DNA of 64,000 nucleotides from JBBDJG01 sp040880005 (GCA_040880005.1 JBBDJG010000027.1:1-64000); one strand, 5' to 3'. Shown: positions 17,470 through 26,385, counted from the first letter of the stretch. Notes: generated by a model from the letters alone, not told the origin. Numbers and translations: made by a program.

Positions 17470-17973
17470 GTGAGCGTTGACACCGCGATCCGGTCGCTTC
17501 ACCTGATCTGCGCTGCTATCTGGGCCGGCGGGTTGGTGTTCCTGGGCGCCTCGGTCGGCGTGATCCGCGCGACGATCCCTGAGGGACCGCAGCGCATCGC
17601 GTTGTTCCGCGCGCTTGGGCGACGCTTTCTATTGGTGGGCGGAATCGCGATGTTGGTGCTCATAGCAACCGGTACCGACATGGCCACCGACCGACTCGCG
17701 TCTTGGAGCGATCTATCGGAAACCGACTACGGCAAGCGGCTGTCGGACAAGCTGGCGCTGGTGGTCGTGGTGATCGCCTTGACCCTCTTCCACAGCCTCG
17801 TGCAGGGGCCGGCGCTGACCCGGCTTCGGACACGGGCGCTGGAAACACCGGACGATCCCGAGCTGGCCGCGACTATCCGCCGCAAGAGCATCCGCGCGGG
17901 AATAGTCAACGGCCTGGTACTGCTGTGCACGCTGGGGATCCTGGTGCTGGCGGCACGGCTCGTGTCGCCCTGA
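17470..17973 (+). CDS. CopD/HemJ-like four-helix membrane protein
   Basis: A 167-aa integral membrane protein with four hydrophobic helices (about 8-28, 53-72, 92-112 and 143-164). The first carries the H-x-x-x-A-A-I-W-A-G pattern typical of CopD-like and related DUF4149 proteins; a His in helix 3 (LFHSLVQG) could bind heme or copper. It starts at GTG. Function is not certain; a copper-resistance or heme-related role is possible. Confidence 0.7.
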   Translation: MSVDTAIRSLHLICAAIWAGGLVFLGASVGVIRATIPEGPQRIALFRALGRRFLLVGGIAMLVLIATGTDMATDRLASWSDLSETDYGKRLSDKLALVVVVIALTLFHSLVQGPALTRLRTRALETPDDPELAATIRRKSIRAGIVNGLVLLCTLGILVLAARLVSP

Positions 17974-18009
17974 GCGACCGTTCATCCTCAGCGGGCTATC
18001 GCCGATAGC

Positions 18010-18015
18010 TAACAT
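18010..18015 (+). promoter_or_regulatory. -10 hexamer of rpmE, leaderless
   Basis: TAACAT lies 7 nt before the ATG at 18023. It overlaps the earlier in-frame ATG (18014), arguing for the later start. Confidence 0.4.
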
Positions 18016-18022
18016 GTGGGAC

Positions 18023-18235
18023 ATGAAGCAGGGCATTCACCCCGAATATGTAGAGGCTCACGTGCGCTGCACCTGCGGCAACGAGTTCACGACGCGCTCG
18101 ACCAGGCCCGAGCTGCACGTCGAGATCTGCTCGGAGTGCCATCCCTTCTACACGGGCAAGCAGAAGCTGGTCGACACCGGCGGGCGGGTCGAGCGCTTCC
18201 AGCGCCGGGTCGCCAAGAGGCGCAAGTCCCAATAG
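18023..18235 (+). CDS. rpmE: 50S ribosomal protein L31 (zinc-binding form)
   Basis: A 70-aa L31 starting MKQGIHPEY, the standard N-terminus. It is the C+ form with four zinc cysteines: CTCGNEF (two) and the CSECHPFYTGKQK pair. The short basic tail RVAKRRKSQ contacts rRNA. Zinc-dependent L31 is often exchanged under zinc limitation; no second copy is in the window. It opens the conserved rpmE-DUF1385-prfA-prmC block. An ATG three codons upstream is possible but overlaps the likely -10. Confidence 0.95.
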   Translation: MKQGIHPEYVEAHVRCTCGNEFTTRSTRPELHVEICSECHPFYTGKQKLVDTGGRVERFQRRVAKRRKSQ

Positions 18236-18284
18236 GCGTCGCCGCTACGATTGGATGTCTCCGGACGGACCCGGAGCCGACCCC

Positions 18285-19472
18285 ATGAGCGCCGACCCGA
18301 AAGCTGACAGCACGAACACGCCGCCCGCGCCGCAGTTCCCGATGGAGGCGGACAAGCCGATCCGGCTCTCCGACGATCTGCTGATGTCGCCGCGTGACCT
18401 GCCGATCGGCGGCCAGGCGGTGCTCGAGGGCGTGATGATGAGGGGCGTCTCGACCTGGGCGGTCGGAGTCCGGCTGCCAGCAGATAGAAAGGGCGGTTTC
18501 GGCTTGGACGCCGAAACCGGGAGCTCTGAGGGTTCGACACCGAGCGACAACGGAGCGGTGGATGGCCCGGTTCAGCTTCCCGAAGGTTGGCGGCTCGCGC
18601 CGAGCGAGAACGGCGGGCCGGCGGTCGATCGCGAAGGCAAGCCGCTTGGCGGCATCGAGGTTCACTCGGAGCCGTTCGTGTCCTCGATCAAGCGTCACCG
18701 CCTGCTGCGGCTGCCGATAGTTCGCGGCGTCGTGGCGCTGGTCGAGTCGATGAAGATCGGCATCAGGGCGCTGATGATCTCAGCCAACGCGCAGCTCGAC
18801 CCCGATGAGCAGGAGGAGATCACCAGTCGCACGTGGGCCGTGGCGATCACGGTATCGCTCGTGTTTGCCGTCGGGTTGTTCTTCGTGCTGCCGGTCGTGC
18901 TGACGAACTTCGGCCGCGACCAGCTCGGCAGTTCGTTCGTGTTCGTGGTCGTCGAGAAGCTCGTCCGCATATCGATCCTGATCGGCTACATCTGGCTGAT
19001 CTCCAGGATCAACGACCTGCGGCGTGTCTACGAGTATCACGGCGCCGAGCACAAGACGATCGCCTGTTACGAGGGCGGCGAGGAGCTGACGCCCGAGAAC
19101 GCGAAGCGCTACTCGCGATTTCACATCCGCTGCGGCACCAGCTTCCTGCTGATCGTGGTAATCGTCGCCTTCCTGGTGTTTGCGCCGCTGGGGATCCTGC
19201 CGCTGCCGTGGCTGATCGCTTCGCGCATAATCGGCTTCCCGATCGTCACCGGGATCGCGTACGAGGTGATCCGCTGGGCCGGCCGCAACCGCCGTAGGCG
19301 TTGGGTGCGGGCGTTGATGTGGCCGGGTCTCCAGCTCCAGCGGCTGACGACGCGCGAGCCCTCGCTCGACCAGCTCGCGGTAGCGATCGCCTCGCTAGAG
19401 GCGGTCCTCTCGGTCGAGAACCCCGACTCCTACACCGAGCAGGACCTGGTCGGCATGGAAGTCGGCGCGTGA
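18285..19472 (+). CDS. DUF1385 membrane protein (YqhQ-like)
   Basis: A 395-aa protein with the DUF1385 signatures GGQAVLEGVMMRG (near the N-terminus), YHGAEHKTIACYE and FHIRCGTSFLLIVV, and about four membrane helices in the middle and C-terminal parts. An unusual ~70-residue polar insert (KGGFGLDAETGSSEGSTPSD...) separates the first motif from the membrane part. Function is unknown, though it is regularly found beside rpmE and prfA in actinobacteria and Firmicutes. A TACGAT hexamer at 18246-18251 favours the ATG at 18285 over that at 18255. Confidence 0.88.
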   Translation: MSADPKADSTNTPPAPQFPMEADKPIRLSDDLLMSPRDLPIGGQAVLEGVMMRGVSTWAVGVRLPADRKGGFGLDAETGSSEGSTPSDNGAVDGPVQLPEGWRLAPSENGGPAVDREGKPLGGIEVHSEPFVSSIKRHRLLRLPIVRGVVALVESMKIGIRALMISANAQLDPDEQEEITSRTWAVAITVSLVFAVGLFFVLPVVLTNFGRDQLGSSFVFVVVEKLVRISILIGYIWLISRINDLRRVYEYHGAEHKTIACYEGGEELTPENAKRYSRFHIRCGTSFLLIVVIVAFLVFAPLGILPLPWLIASRIIGFPIVTGIAYEVIRWAGRNRRRRWVRALMWPGLQLQRLTTREPSLDQLAVAIASLEAVLSVENPDSYTEQDLVGMEVGA

Positions 19473-19489
19473 TGGTCGGCGCGCCCGGG

Positions 19490-19495
19490 TAACTT
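19490..19495 (+). promoter_or_regulatory. -10 hexamer of prfA, leaderless
   Basis: TAACTT stands 6 nt before the prfA ATG (19502) with no ribosome-binding sequence between, predicting a leaderless mRNA. Confidence 0.45.
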
Positions 19496-19501
19496 TTCAG
19501 C

Positions 19502-20596
19502 ATGAGCACGGACACGTCCGTCATCGAACGCCTGGTCGAGCAGGTGGAGCGCCGCTATTCGGAGCTTGAAGAGCAGCTCGTCGATCCGGCCGTGATCAAC
19601 GACCGCGCCCGCTACGCGGAGGTCGCGCGCAGCCATGGCGACTTGCAATCTGCGCACGCGCTCGCGCAGGAATACCAAAAGGCCGAGCGCGACGCTTCCG
19701 ACGCCGAGGAGCTACTCGAAGCCGGCGGACTCGATGCTGACGAACGCAAGGAGTACCAGGAGATCGCCTCGGCCTCGCGCTTGCGCATCGAGCAGCTCGC
19801 CGAGGACCTGCGACTCGCGATGGTCGAGCGCGACCCGAACGACTCCAAGAACGTGATCGTCGAGATCAGGGCCGGGACCGGGGGCGACGAGGCCGCGCTG
19901 TTCGGCGGCGACCTGTATCGGATGCTCGCCAAGTACGCGGAGGCGCTCGGCTTCAAGACCGAGATGCTGGGCCACAGCGCGGGCGCGACCGGGGGTTTCA
20001 AGGAGGTCACCTTCGCGGTCAAGGGCGAGGGCGCCTACAGCGTGTTCAAGTTTGAGGCCGGCGTGCATCGCGTGCAGCGCGTGCCTCAGACCGAGTCGCA
20101 GGGTCGCATCCACACCTCCACGGCGACGGTCGCGATCCTGCCCGAGGCCGAGGAGGTCGAGGTCCAGGTCGATCCGAACGACCTCCAGGTCGACGTCTAT
20201 CGTTCATCCGGCCCGGGCGGCCAGTCGGTCAACACGACCGACTCGGCCGTTCGCATCACCCACCAGCCGACGGGATTGGTCGTTGCGATGCAGGACGAGA
20301 AATCGCAGCTCCAAAACCGCGAGAAGGCGATGCGCGTTCTGCGTGCCCGCCTGTACGAGCGCGCGCTGTCCGAGCAGCAGGCCGAGCAGGCGGCGGATCG
20401 GCGCTCGCAGGTCGGAACCGGTGAGCGCTCCGAAAAGGTTCGCACCTACAACTTCCCGCAGGGCCGCGTCACCGATCACCGCGTGAAGCTCACCTCCCAC
20501 AACCTCGGGGGGGTGCTGGAGGGCGAGCTGGGCGAGTTCACCGATGCGCTGACCGCGGACGAGCGTCGACGTAAGCTGGAGGCCCAGGCCGCGTAG
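19502..20596 (+). CDS. prfA: Peptide chain release factor 1
   Basis: A 364-aa RF1 that terminates translation at UAA and UAG. The GGQ peptidyl-hydrolysis loop (SSGPGGQSVNTTDSAVRI) is intact, and the tripeptide anticodon region lies at HRVQRVPQTESQGRIHTS. The glutamine of GGQ is methylated by PrmC, encoded immediately downstream. The RF2 gene is at 58.3 kb. Confidence 0.97.
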   Translation: MSTDTSVIERLVEQVERRYSELEEQLVDPAVINDRARYAEVARSHGDLQSAHALAQEYQKAERDASDAEELLEAGGLDADERKEYQEIASASRLRIEQLAEDLRLAMVERDPNDSKNVIVEIRAGTGGDEAALFGGDLYRMLAKYAEALGFKTEMLGHSAGATGGFKEVTFAVKGEGAYSVFKFEAGVHRVQRVPQTESQGRIHTSTATVAILPEAEEVEVQVDPNDLQVDVYRSSGPGGQSVNTTDSAVRITHQPTGLVVAMQDEKSQLQNREKAMRVLRARLYERALSEQQAEQAADRRSQVGTGERSEKVRTYNFPQGRVTDHRVKLTSHNLGGVLEGELGEFTDALTADERRRKLEAQAA

Positions 20597-20618
20597 CGGC
20601 GCGGGAATCGATCAGAAG

Positions 20619-21449
20619 ATGCTGGGAGCGGTTGCATCGGTCGGCGACGCATTGGGGCTGGCGACCGCCACGTTCGAGGCGGCCAACGTCGATTTGCCGC
20701 AGCTCGACGCGGAGTTGCTGCTGGCCGAGGTGCTGGCGGTCGGTCGCGCCGAGTTGCACGCCGACCCCGGCCGCGAGCTGGAGCAGTCCCAATCCGAGGC
20801 CTTCGAGCGACTGGTCCAGCGCCGCCGCAGCAGGGAGCCGCTCGCCTACATCCTCGAGCGCGCACACTTTCGCAATCTAGAGCTGCACGTCGACCAGCGG
20901 GTGCTGATCCCGCGCCCCGAGACCGAGCTACTCGTCGAGACCGCGCTGGACGGGCAGCGCGTGCTCGACATCGGAACGGGCAGCGGCGCGATTGCCCTGG
21001 CGATCGCACGTGAGCGCGTCGGGGTACGGGTGACCGGAATCGACAACTCGCCCGGGGCGATCGAGGTTTCGCGCGCCAATGCCGCAGCGCTGGGTGTCGA
21101 GGTCGAGCTGATGATCGCCGATCTGATCGTCGGCGGCCCTTATGACTTGATCGTTTCCAACCCGCCGTACGTGCGCGACGGCGAGTGGGCCGGGCTCCAG
21201 CCGGAGATCACACTCTACGAACCGCAGGAGGCGTTGCTGGCCGGCTCAGACGGACTCGACGTGATCCGTGACCTGGTACCCGCGGCGGCTGCCGTGCTCA
21301 CGCGCGGCGGTACGCTCGCGGTCGAGATCGGGCAGGGCCAGTCGCGCGAGGTCGAGTCTCTGTTCGAGCGTGCCGGTCTGCGTGGCTTGAAGACGCCGCG
21401 CGACCTGGCCGGCATGCCGCGCGTCGTGACCGGCCGCAGGCGGCCGTAG
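20619..21449 (+). CDS. prmC: Release-factor glutamine methyltransferase
   Basis: A 276-aa SAM-dependent N5-glutamine methyltransferase modifying the GGQ motif of RF1 and RF2. The SAM site is VLDIGTGSGAIALAIA (about 113-128), and the catalytic NPPY is in IVSNPPYV. It follows prfA by 22 bp. The stop is immediately followed by the TTG of the Sua5-family gene, so prfA-prmC-sua5 is an operon. Confidence 0.95.
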   Translation: MLGAVASVGDALGLATATFEAANVDLPQLDAELLLAEVLAVGRAELHADPGRELEQSQSEAFERLVQRRRSREPLAYILERAHFRNLELHVDQRVLIPRPETELLVETALDGQRVLDIGTGSGAIALAIARERVGVRVTGIDNSPGAIEVSRANAAALGVEVELMIADLIVGGPYDLIVSNPPYVRDGEWAGLQPEITLYEPQEALLAGSDGLDVIRDLVPAAAAVLTRGGTLAVEIGQGQSREVESLFERAGLRGLKTPRDLAGMPRVVTGRRRP

Positions 21450-22031
21450 TTGTTGGGCGGCCTCGACGTCGAGGCCTTCGAGCGCTGCATCGCCGAGGGT
21501 GGCATAGCGATCTTTCCCACCGACACCGTCTATGGCGTCGGCTGCAGCTCCGAGGATGCCGAGGCGATCAAGCGGGTCCATCTGATCAAAGGAAGGGAAC
21601 AGAGTAAGCCGTCGGCAACGATGTACTTCTCCCTGCAGGCGGCGCTCGACCACGTGACCGGAACCGGCCGGCGCACACGAGCGGCACTCGAGCGTTTGCT
21701 GCCAGGCCCGGTCACGGTCGTGATCGACGCGGCGGGACAGAGCCGCGGATTGCGCGTGCCACGGCTGGAAGGCAGGCTCGAGCCCCTCGCAGCGGCCAAG
21801 TGCGCGGTTTTCCAAACCAGCGCCAACGTCGTCGGCGGACCCGACGCGCGCAGATTGCCCGATGTCGCGCCCGAGCTGCGGGAAGCGGTCGACCTCCAGC
21901 TCGATGGCGGCGAGCTGCCCGGCATCGCCTCGACGGTCGTGGACCTTTCGCGCTACGACCAGGACGGATCGTGGAGGGTGCTGCGCGAGGGCGCGATGTC
22001 TGCTGAGCGGATCGCTCGGGTCCTTGAATAA
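21450..22031 (+). CDS. Threonylcarbamoyl-AMP synthase (Sua5/YciO/YrdC family)
   Basis: A 193-aa protein that makes threonylcarbamoyl-AMP from Thr, bicarbonate and ATP for the t6A37 tRNA modification. Motifs are FPTDTVYGVGC (ATP/Thr site), KGREQSKPSA and TSANVVGG. It is the short form without the C-terminal Sua5 domain. It begins at TTG directly after the prmC stop. Its TAA stop overlaps the first base of repeat R3. Confidence 0.9.
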   Translation: MLGGLDVEAFERCIAEGGIAIFPTDTVYGVGCSSEDAEAIKRVHLIKGREQSKPSATMYFSLQAALDHVTGTGRRTRAALERLLPGPVTVVIDAAGQSRGLRVPRLEGRLEPLAAAKCAVFQTSANVVGGPDARRLPDVAPELREAVDLQLDGGELPGIASTVVDLSRYDQDGSWRVLREGAMSAERIARVLE

Positions 22032-22094
22032 ACGGGGGCTCAGCGCCCCCTCGACCCCCCGCATGCTGGAGCGCTGGCCTACGGCCGTCGCAAA
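22031..22094 (+). repeat. Repeat R3, G5 double-hairpin element, intergenic
   Basis: AAC, G5, loop CTCAGCG, C5, TCGACCCCCC, GCATGCTGGAGCG, a second hairpin around TGGCCTACGGCCG, ending CGCAAA. It fills the sua5-rpiB junction. With only five Gs it is the compact form of the element. The -10 of rpiB begins three bases after it. Confidence 0.85.
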
Positions 22095-22096
22095 CG

Positions 22097-22102
22097 TATG
22101 AT
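22097..22102 (+). promoter_or_regulatory. -10 hexamer of rpiB, leaderless
   Basis: TATGAT lies 6 nt before the rpiB ATG and just after repeat R3. The repeat would occupy the -35 region. Confidence 0.5.
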
Positions 22103-22108
22103 TCAGCA

Positions 22109-22594
22109 ATGCGCGTCGCCGTTGGCTTCGATCACGCGGGTTTTCCGCTGCGGGAGACCGTCGTAGCCGAGCTCGCGAGGGCCGGTCACGACGTGATCGA
22201 TTGCGGGACCGACTCTGAGCAGTCGGTTGACTATCCCGTGCACGCCGCGCGAGCCGCGAAGCTCGTCTCCGACGGCACTGCCGAGCGTGCGGTGCTGGCG
22301 TGCGGCAGTGGCATCGGCGTCAGCATCGTGGCCAACAAGCTCGCGAGGGTCCGTGCGGTCAACGCCCGTGACCCCGACGACGCCGAGATGAGCCGCCGTC
22401 ACAACGACGCCAACGTGCTGGCGCTTGCGGGTCGCAAGCTGACCCCTGAGCACGCGGCTCAGATAGTGGAGACGTTCTTCGCGACCGGCTTCGAGGGCGG
22501 CCGGCACGAGCGGCGGGTCACCCAAATCAGCGAGGTCGAGCAGGGTGAGTTGCCCGGGGGCACGCCGACCGAGGCGGAGGAGGCCACCAGATGA
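22109..22594 (+). CDS. rpiB: Ribose-5-phosphate isomerase B
   Basis: A 161-aa RpiB/LacAB-family isomerase interconverting ribose-5-P and ribulose-5-P in the pentose-phosphate pathway. The active-site Cys is in LACGSGIGVSIVANK; the phosphate-binding Arg lies in the HNDANVLALAGR region; and the N-terminal VGFDHAGFPL is typical. A ~15-residue acidic tail extends past the usual end. Its last codons overlap glyA by 4 bp. Confidence 0.94.
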   Translation: MRVAVGFDHAGFPLRETVVAELARAGHDVIDCGTDSEQSVDYPVHAARAAKLVSDGTAERAVLACGSGIGVSIVANKLARVRAVNARDPDDAEMSRRHNDANVLALAGRKLTPEHAAQIVETFFATGFEGGRHERRVTQISEVEQGELPGGTPTEAEEATR

Positions 22595-23874
22595 CGCGGC
22601 TGCCGCCCGACTTCTTCGACGAGCCAATATCGGCTGTCGATCCCGAGATCGCCGATGTTCTGCAGAAGGAGCTCGAGCGTCAGCAGAACACTTTGGAGAT
22701 GATCGCGTCGGAGAACTTCGTCCCGCGCGCGGTTCTCGAAGCGACGGGCTCGGTGCTGACGAACAAGTACGCCGAGGGGTATCCAGGCAGGCGCTACTAC
22801 GGTGGCTGCGAGTGGGTCGACGTTTCCGAGCAGCTTGCGATCGATCGCGCCAAGCAGCTTTTCGGCGCCGAGCACGTCAACGTGCAGCCGCATGCGGGTG
22901 CCCAGGCCAACAACGCGGCCTACATGGCGCTGCTCGAGCCGGGGGACACGATCATGGGATTGGAGCTTGCCCACGGCGGCCACTTGACGCACGGGATGAA
23001 GCTGAACGTGTCGGGCAAGCTCTACAACGTCGTCGCATACCACGTGGGTCGCGACGACCACGTCGTCGACATGGACGAGGTGGAGCGGCTTGCAAAGGAG
23101 CACCGGCCGAAGTTGATCGTTGCTGGTTGGTCGGCCTACTCGCGCCAACTCGACTTCGCGCGCTTCAGTGAGATCGCCGCCGAGGTGGGAGCGAAGCTGA
23201 TGGTCGACATGGCGCACTTCGCCGGGCTCGTCGCCGCTGGCGAGCATCCCAACCCGGTTCCACACGCCGACGTCGTGACGACCACCACCCACAAGACGCT
23301 GGGTGGGCCACGGGCGGGGATGATCCTCTGCAAGGAGGAGTTGGCCGCGGACATCGACCGGGCGGTCTTCCCAGGTCAGCAGGGCGGCCCGCTCGAGCAC
23401 GTCATAGCGGCAAAGGCAGTCTGCTTGAAGATCGCGCAGTCGGAGGTGTTCCGTCAACGCCAGCGCCAGACGGTCACCAACGCGCAGGCGTTCGCGGACG
23501 CCTTGCTCGATTGCGGGTTGGACGTGCTCACGGGTGGCACGGACGTGCATCTCGTGCTGGTGGACCTCGGCATGGACGGGCTCGACGGAAGGCAGGCCGA
23601 GGATCGGTTGGCCGAGGTCGGCATCACCGTCAACCGCAACGCGATTCCCTTCGATCAACGTCCACCCATGCAGGCGTCCGGCCTGCGCATCGGCACACCG
23701 GCGTTGACCACGCGTGGTTTTCTGGAGGAGGATCTGCGCGAGGTGGGCGGGGTGGTCGGTGCCGCGCTCGATGTCGCCTACGATGACGCGCGGCGCGCCG
23801 AGTTGAGTGATCGCACACGCGCGCTGATAGAGCGGTACCCGATCTACGAGCCGCTCGGCAGCGCGACGGTTTAA
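22591..23874 (+). CDS. glyA: Serine hydroxymethyltransferase
   Basis: A 427-aa PLP enzyme converting serine + THF to glycine + 5,10-methylene-THF, the main one-carbon source. The PLP lysine is in TTTTHKTLGGPRAG (about residue 233). LEMIASENFVPRAVLEA and YAEGYPGRRYYGGC bind substrate. It overlaps rpiB by 4 bp; the rpiB-glyA pair just upstream of the atp region is conserved in many Gram-positives. Confidence 0.97.
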   Translation: MTRLPPDFFDEPISAVDPEIADVLQKELERQQNTLEMIASENFVPRAVLEATGSVLTNKYAEGYPGRRYYGGCEWVDVSEQLAIDRAKQLFGAEHVNVQPHAGAQANNAAYMALLEPGDTIMGLELAHGGHLTHGMKLNVSGKLYNVVAYHVGRDDHVVDMDEVERLAKEHRPKLIVAGWSAYSRQLDFARFSEIAAEVGAKLMVDMAHFAGLVAAGEHPNPVPHADVVTTTTHKTLGGPRAGMILCKEELAADIDRAVFPGQQGGPLEHVIAAKAVCLKIAQSEVFRQRQRQTVTNAQAFADALLDCGLDVLTGGTDVHLVLVDLGMDGLDGRQAEDRLAEVGITVNRNAIPFDQRPPMQASGLRIGTPALTTRGFLEEDLREVGGVVGAALDVAYDDARRAELSDRTRALIERYPIYEPLGSATV

Positions 23875-23903
23875 CACCGGCGGGCGCCAGCTTCCAGCGG
23901 CCG

Positions 23904-24911
23904 ATGCGGATTTGGATCGACATGACGGCGCCGGCGCACGTGCTCGTGTTCCGGCCGATCATCCCGCGCCTGCGCGACGCCGGGCACGAGGTCGAAGTGA
24001 CGGCGCGCGACTATGCGCAGACGCTCGAGCTACTAGAGTTGCACGGCATCGAGCACACTTCTTTCGGGCGGCACGGTGGCGCATCGAGGGCGCGCAAGTT
24101 CGCGTCGCTGCTCTCGCGCACGCGCGCCATGAGGCGGTTTGGCCGCGGCAGGGGCTTCGAACTCGCCGTCGGACACGGATCGAACGACCTTGCGCTGACT
24201 GCCCGCCGGCTGAAGGTTCCCGCCGTCAACATGTTCGACTACGAATTCGCCACGCTTCAACACAACGTGGGGTGCCGGCCCGCGAGGCGCGTGATCACCC
24301 CCGACGCGATACCTCCGCAGCGTCTGCGTCGTTACGGAGTGGGTCCGGACAAGCTGGTTCAGTACCCGGGTCTGAAGGAGGACTACTACCTGTCCGACTT
24401 CGAGCCCGACGAAGGCGTGCTCGATTCCCTGGGCATCGATCGCAGCAGGGTGCTCGTCGTGTTGCGACCGCCCCCCGACGTCTCGCTGTATCACCGCAAG
24501 TCGAATCCGCTGTTCCCGCAGATGCTCGAACACATTGGCCGCGATCCGAGTGCGCAGGCGATCGTGTTGCCACGCACCGCCGAGCAGCGCGACTACGTGC
24601 GCTCGCTGGAGCTGCCTTCAGCGGTGGTGCCCGAGCACGCCGTCGATGCCCAGAGTCTCGTGGCGCTTGCCGATCTGGTCGTCTCGGCGGGAGGCACGAT
24701 GAATCGTGAGGCGGTTGCTCTCGGCACGCCCGTGTACACGACCTACGGCGGCCGGCTCGGCGGCGTCGACGAGGCCCTGATCCAGTCCGGACGCCTGCGA
24801 CCGCTGACCGATCCACACGCGCTAGCGCTGGTCAAGCGCGAGCGGGAGGGAGTCAAGACTCGCCGCGACCCCGAGGTTCTGGTAGAGATGATCGTCGGAG
24901 ATGTGGCATGA
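23904..24911 (+). CDS. DUF354-family glycosyltransferase-like protein
   Basis: A 335-aa protein of the DUF354/GT-B-like group (MRIWIDMTAPAHVLVFRPII, VPAVNMFDYEF, LVVSAGGTMNREAVALGTPVYT). The C-terminal GG-T-MNREA motif resembles the nucleotide-sugar contact of GT-B enzymes. It overlaps the following sugar transferase by 4 bp, so both probably act in building a surface glycan on undecaprenyl phosphate. The exact sugar is unknown. Confidence 0.8.
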   Translation: MRIWIDMTAPAHVLVFRPIIPRLRDAGHEVEVTARDYAQTLELLELHGIEHTSFGRHGGASRARKFASLLSRTRAMRRFGRGRGFELAVGHGSNDLALTARRLKVPAVNMFDYEFATLQHNVGCRPARRVITPDAIPPQRLRRYGVGPDKLVQYPGLKEDYYLSDFEPDEGVLDSLGIDRSRVLVVLRPPPDVSLYHRKSNPLFPQMLEHIGRDPSAQAIVLPRTAEQRDYVRSLELPSAVVPEHAVDAQSLVALADLVVSAGGTMNREAVALGTPVYTTYGGRLGGVDEALIQSGRLRPLTDPHALALVKREREGVKTRRDPEVLVEMIVGDVA

Positions 24912-25651
24912 ACACTTCAGACAATCCGGTGCGTATCGAGACGTGTTCGGATCCTGTGGCAGGCGCGGCGCAGTCTCGCGCCGAGACGCTAGCCGAGCGC
25001 TACGCACGCATGGCGCACGAATACGCACGGCCGCGACGGGTGGACAGCGAGTTGCGGGCGCTCGACGTGGCCCTCTCGTCGGTCGCCCTGGTGCTGCTCT
25101 CGCCGTTCTTGGCCCTGGCCGCCGTTGCCATCCTGGTGACCTCCGGGCGCGGTGTCCTCTACCGCGGCCGCCGCGTTGGCCGTGGTGGCGGCATCTACAC
25201 GATGTACAAGTTCCGGACGCTCAAGTCCGGTGCGGAAGGCCGCATCGGCCAGTACTACGGCAGCGAGCTGACCGAACAAACGACGCTCGAGCAGACGCGG
25301 CTGGGGCGGGTACTACGTTTCCTGCATCTCGACGAGATTCCACAGCTTTGGAACGTGCTGCGCGGGGACATGTCGATCGTCGGCCCGCGCCCGATACGCC
25401 CGACGTTCTTCGAGGAGCTGTGCGTGGAAATTCCCCAGTACTGGCAGCGCCTGGTCGTGAGGCCGGGTATCACCGGTTTCGCCCAGCTTCGCATGACGCG
25501 AGAGACGAGCTGGGTCGAGAAGCTGGCGCATGACCTCGAGTTCATCGCCGACAGATCGACGCGGCTGTACCTGCGCGTGTGCCTCGCGACCGCCTGGCGA
25601 ATCGTCACGCTGCCTTTCCGCAAGCTGGCGCGAGTGCTGAACGGGTCCTAG
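24908..25651 (+). CDS. Undecaprenyl-phosphate sugar phosphotransferase (bacterial sugar transferase)
   Basis: A 247-aa WcaJ/RfbP-type initiating transferase with one hydrophobic membrane hairpin (about 57-82). The catalytic domain shows MYKFRTLKSGAEG, RVLRFLHLDEIPQLWNVLRG (Asp-Glu pair), MSIVGPRPIRP and VRPGITGFAQL. It loads a sugar-1-phosphate onto the lipid carrier. This is the short form without the multi-helix N-terminus. It is coupled to the preceding glycosyltransferase and is the last gene of the rightward run. Confidence 0.9.
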   Translation: MNTSDNPVRIETCSDPVAGAAQSRAETLAERYARMAHEYARPRRVDSELRALDVALSSVALVLLSPFLALAAVAILVTSGRGVLYRGRRVGRGGGIYTMYKFRTLKSGAEGRIGQYYGSELTEQTTLEQTRLGRVLRFLHLDEIPQLWNVLRGDMSIVGPRPIRPTFFEELCVEIPQYWQRLVVRPGITGFAQLRMTRETSWVEKLAHDLEFIADRSTRLYLRVCLATAWRIVTLPFRKLARVLNGS

Positions 25652-25670
25652 ATAGCTGCAGCCGCTCGCG

Positions 25671-26069
25671 TCACTCGCCGGCGGGCCAGTATTCAACCTC
25701 GAGCTGATCGGTCATCGGGAAGTCCTTGGGATTGCCGGTCGCAAGACGCGACCTCGAAAGACTCGCGGCACTCGCGATCAGGCAGTCTGCCTGGGCGAGC
25801 GTCCTGCCGCGCTTCGCGTAGTCGCCGCGCCAGCGCCCGGCCAACTCACCCTCGCTGCGTCCCAGTGGTATCACGGTCAGACCGGTGAGCAACGCCGCCG
25901 CCCTATCGCGTTCGCCCTCTCGCAGGCCCCGCACGGTCTCCTCGACATTGATCGCGCACGTGCAAGGAGTATCGCCGCGCTCGCGAAGCATCAGAAGACC
26001 TCGTGCTGCGCCTTCGCGGCCTCGAAGCACGTCAACGAGAACGGTGGTGTCGAGCAGGACCTGGGCCAC
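25671..26069 (-). CDS. PIN-domain ribonuclease toxin (VapC-like), locus 1
   Basis: A 132-aa PIN protein; toxins of this type cleave tRNA or rRNA when the antitoxin is lost. Acidic active-site residues are visible: Asp in VLLDTTVLVD, Glu in NVEETVRGL, Asp in AQADCLIA, and the late NPKDF. The start is the GTG at 26069, whose first base is the last base of the antitoxin stop codon; the longer upstream frame is not coding. It is convergent with the sugar transferase. Confidence 0.88.
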   Translation of the reverse strand: MAQVLLDTTVLVDVLRGREGAARGLLMLRERGDTPCTCAINVEETVRGLREGERDRAAALLTGLTVIPLGRSEGELAGRWRGDYAKRGRTLAQADCLIASAASLSRSRLATGNPKDFPMTDQLEVEYWPAGE

Positions 26070-26308
26070 TATCCGACGCGTCGCTCTGCCCCGCGCCGCT
26101 GCGCGCGCACCCATGCCGCAGGGTCGTCGTCCCATTCGTGTCCGTGGTCCGGCACGGAGCCGATCGCTTGCTCGATCTTCTCCCAACGTCGCTCGTCGTC
26201 GAGCGCCTGCTGCACGGCGCGGGCGATAAAACCGCTGCGGCCGCGAGGACCGACGCGACGATCGAGGTCGTGGACCACCTGGTCGGCGAGCGTAATGTGT
26301 AGACGCAT
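26069..26308 (-). CDS. Ribbon-helix-helix antitoxin (VapB-like), locus 1
   Basis: A 79-aa protein beginning MRLHITLADQVVHDLDRRVG, a ribbon-helix-helix DNA-binding pattern, with a C-terminal toxin-wrapping segment (HEWDDDPAAWVRAQRR). It is translated just ahead of VapC with a 1-bp overlap. The ATG at 26308 is chosen over a GTG two codons upstream because a TAAGTT hexamer lies exactly 6 nt before it. Confidence 0.85.
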   Translation of the reverse strand: MRLHITLADQVVHDLDRRVGPRGRSGFIARAVQQALDDERRWEKIEQAIGSVPDHGHEWDDDPAAWVRAQRRGAERRVG

Positions 26309-26314
26309 GATCAC

Positions 26315-26329
26315 AACTTAGCACACTAA
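26315..26329 (-). promoter_or_regulatory. -10 hexamer and overlapping operator of vapBC locus 1
   Basis: On the minus strand TAAGTT (26320-26315) precedes the antitoxin ATG by 6 nt. It overlaps TTAG-caca-CTAA (26318-26329), a small inverted repeat that could be the antitoxin's own operator. Confidence 0.35.
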
Positions 26330-26379
26330 AGCTATCTCCCCACCCTTTTCCCCTGCCGGGGGGAAGTGTTGAGCGCCCC

Positions 26380-26385
26380 TAGAAT
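26380..26385 (+). promoter_or_regulatory. -10 hexamer of asnB, leaderless
   Basis: TAGAAT lies 8 nt before the ATG at 26394, in a C-rich context with no Shine-Dalgarno sequence. Confidence 0.5.
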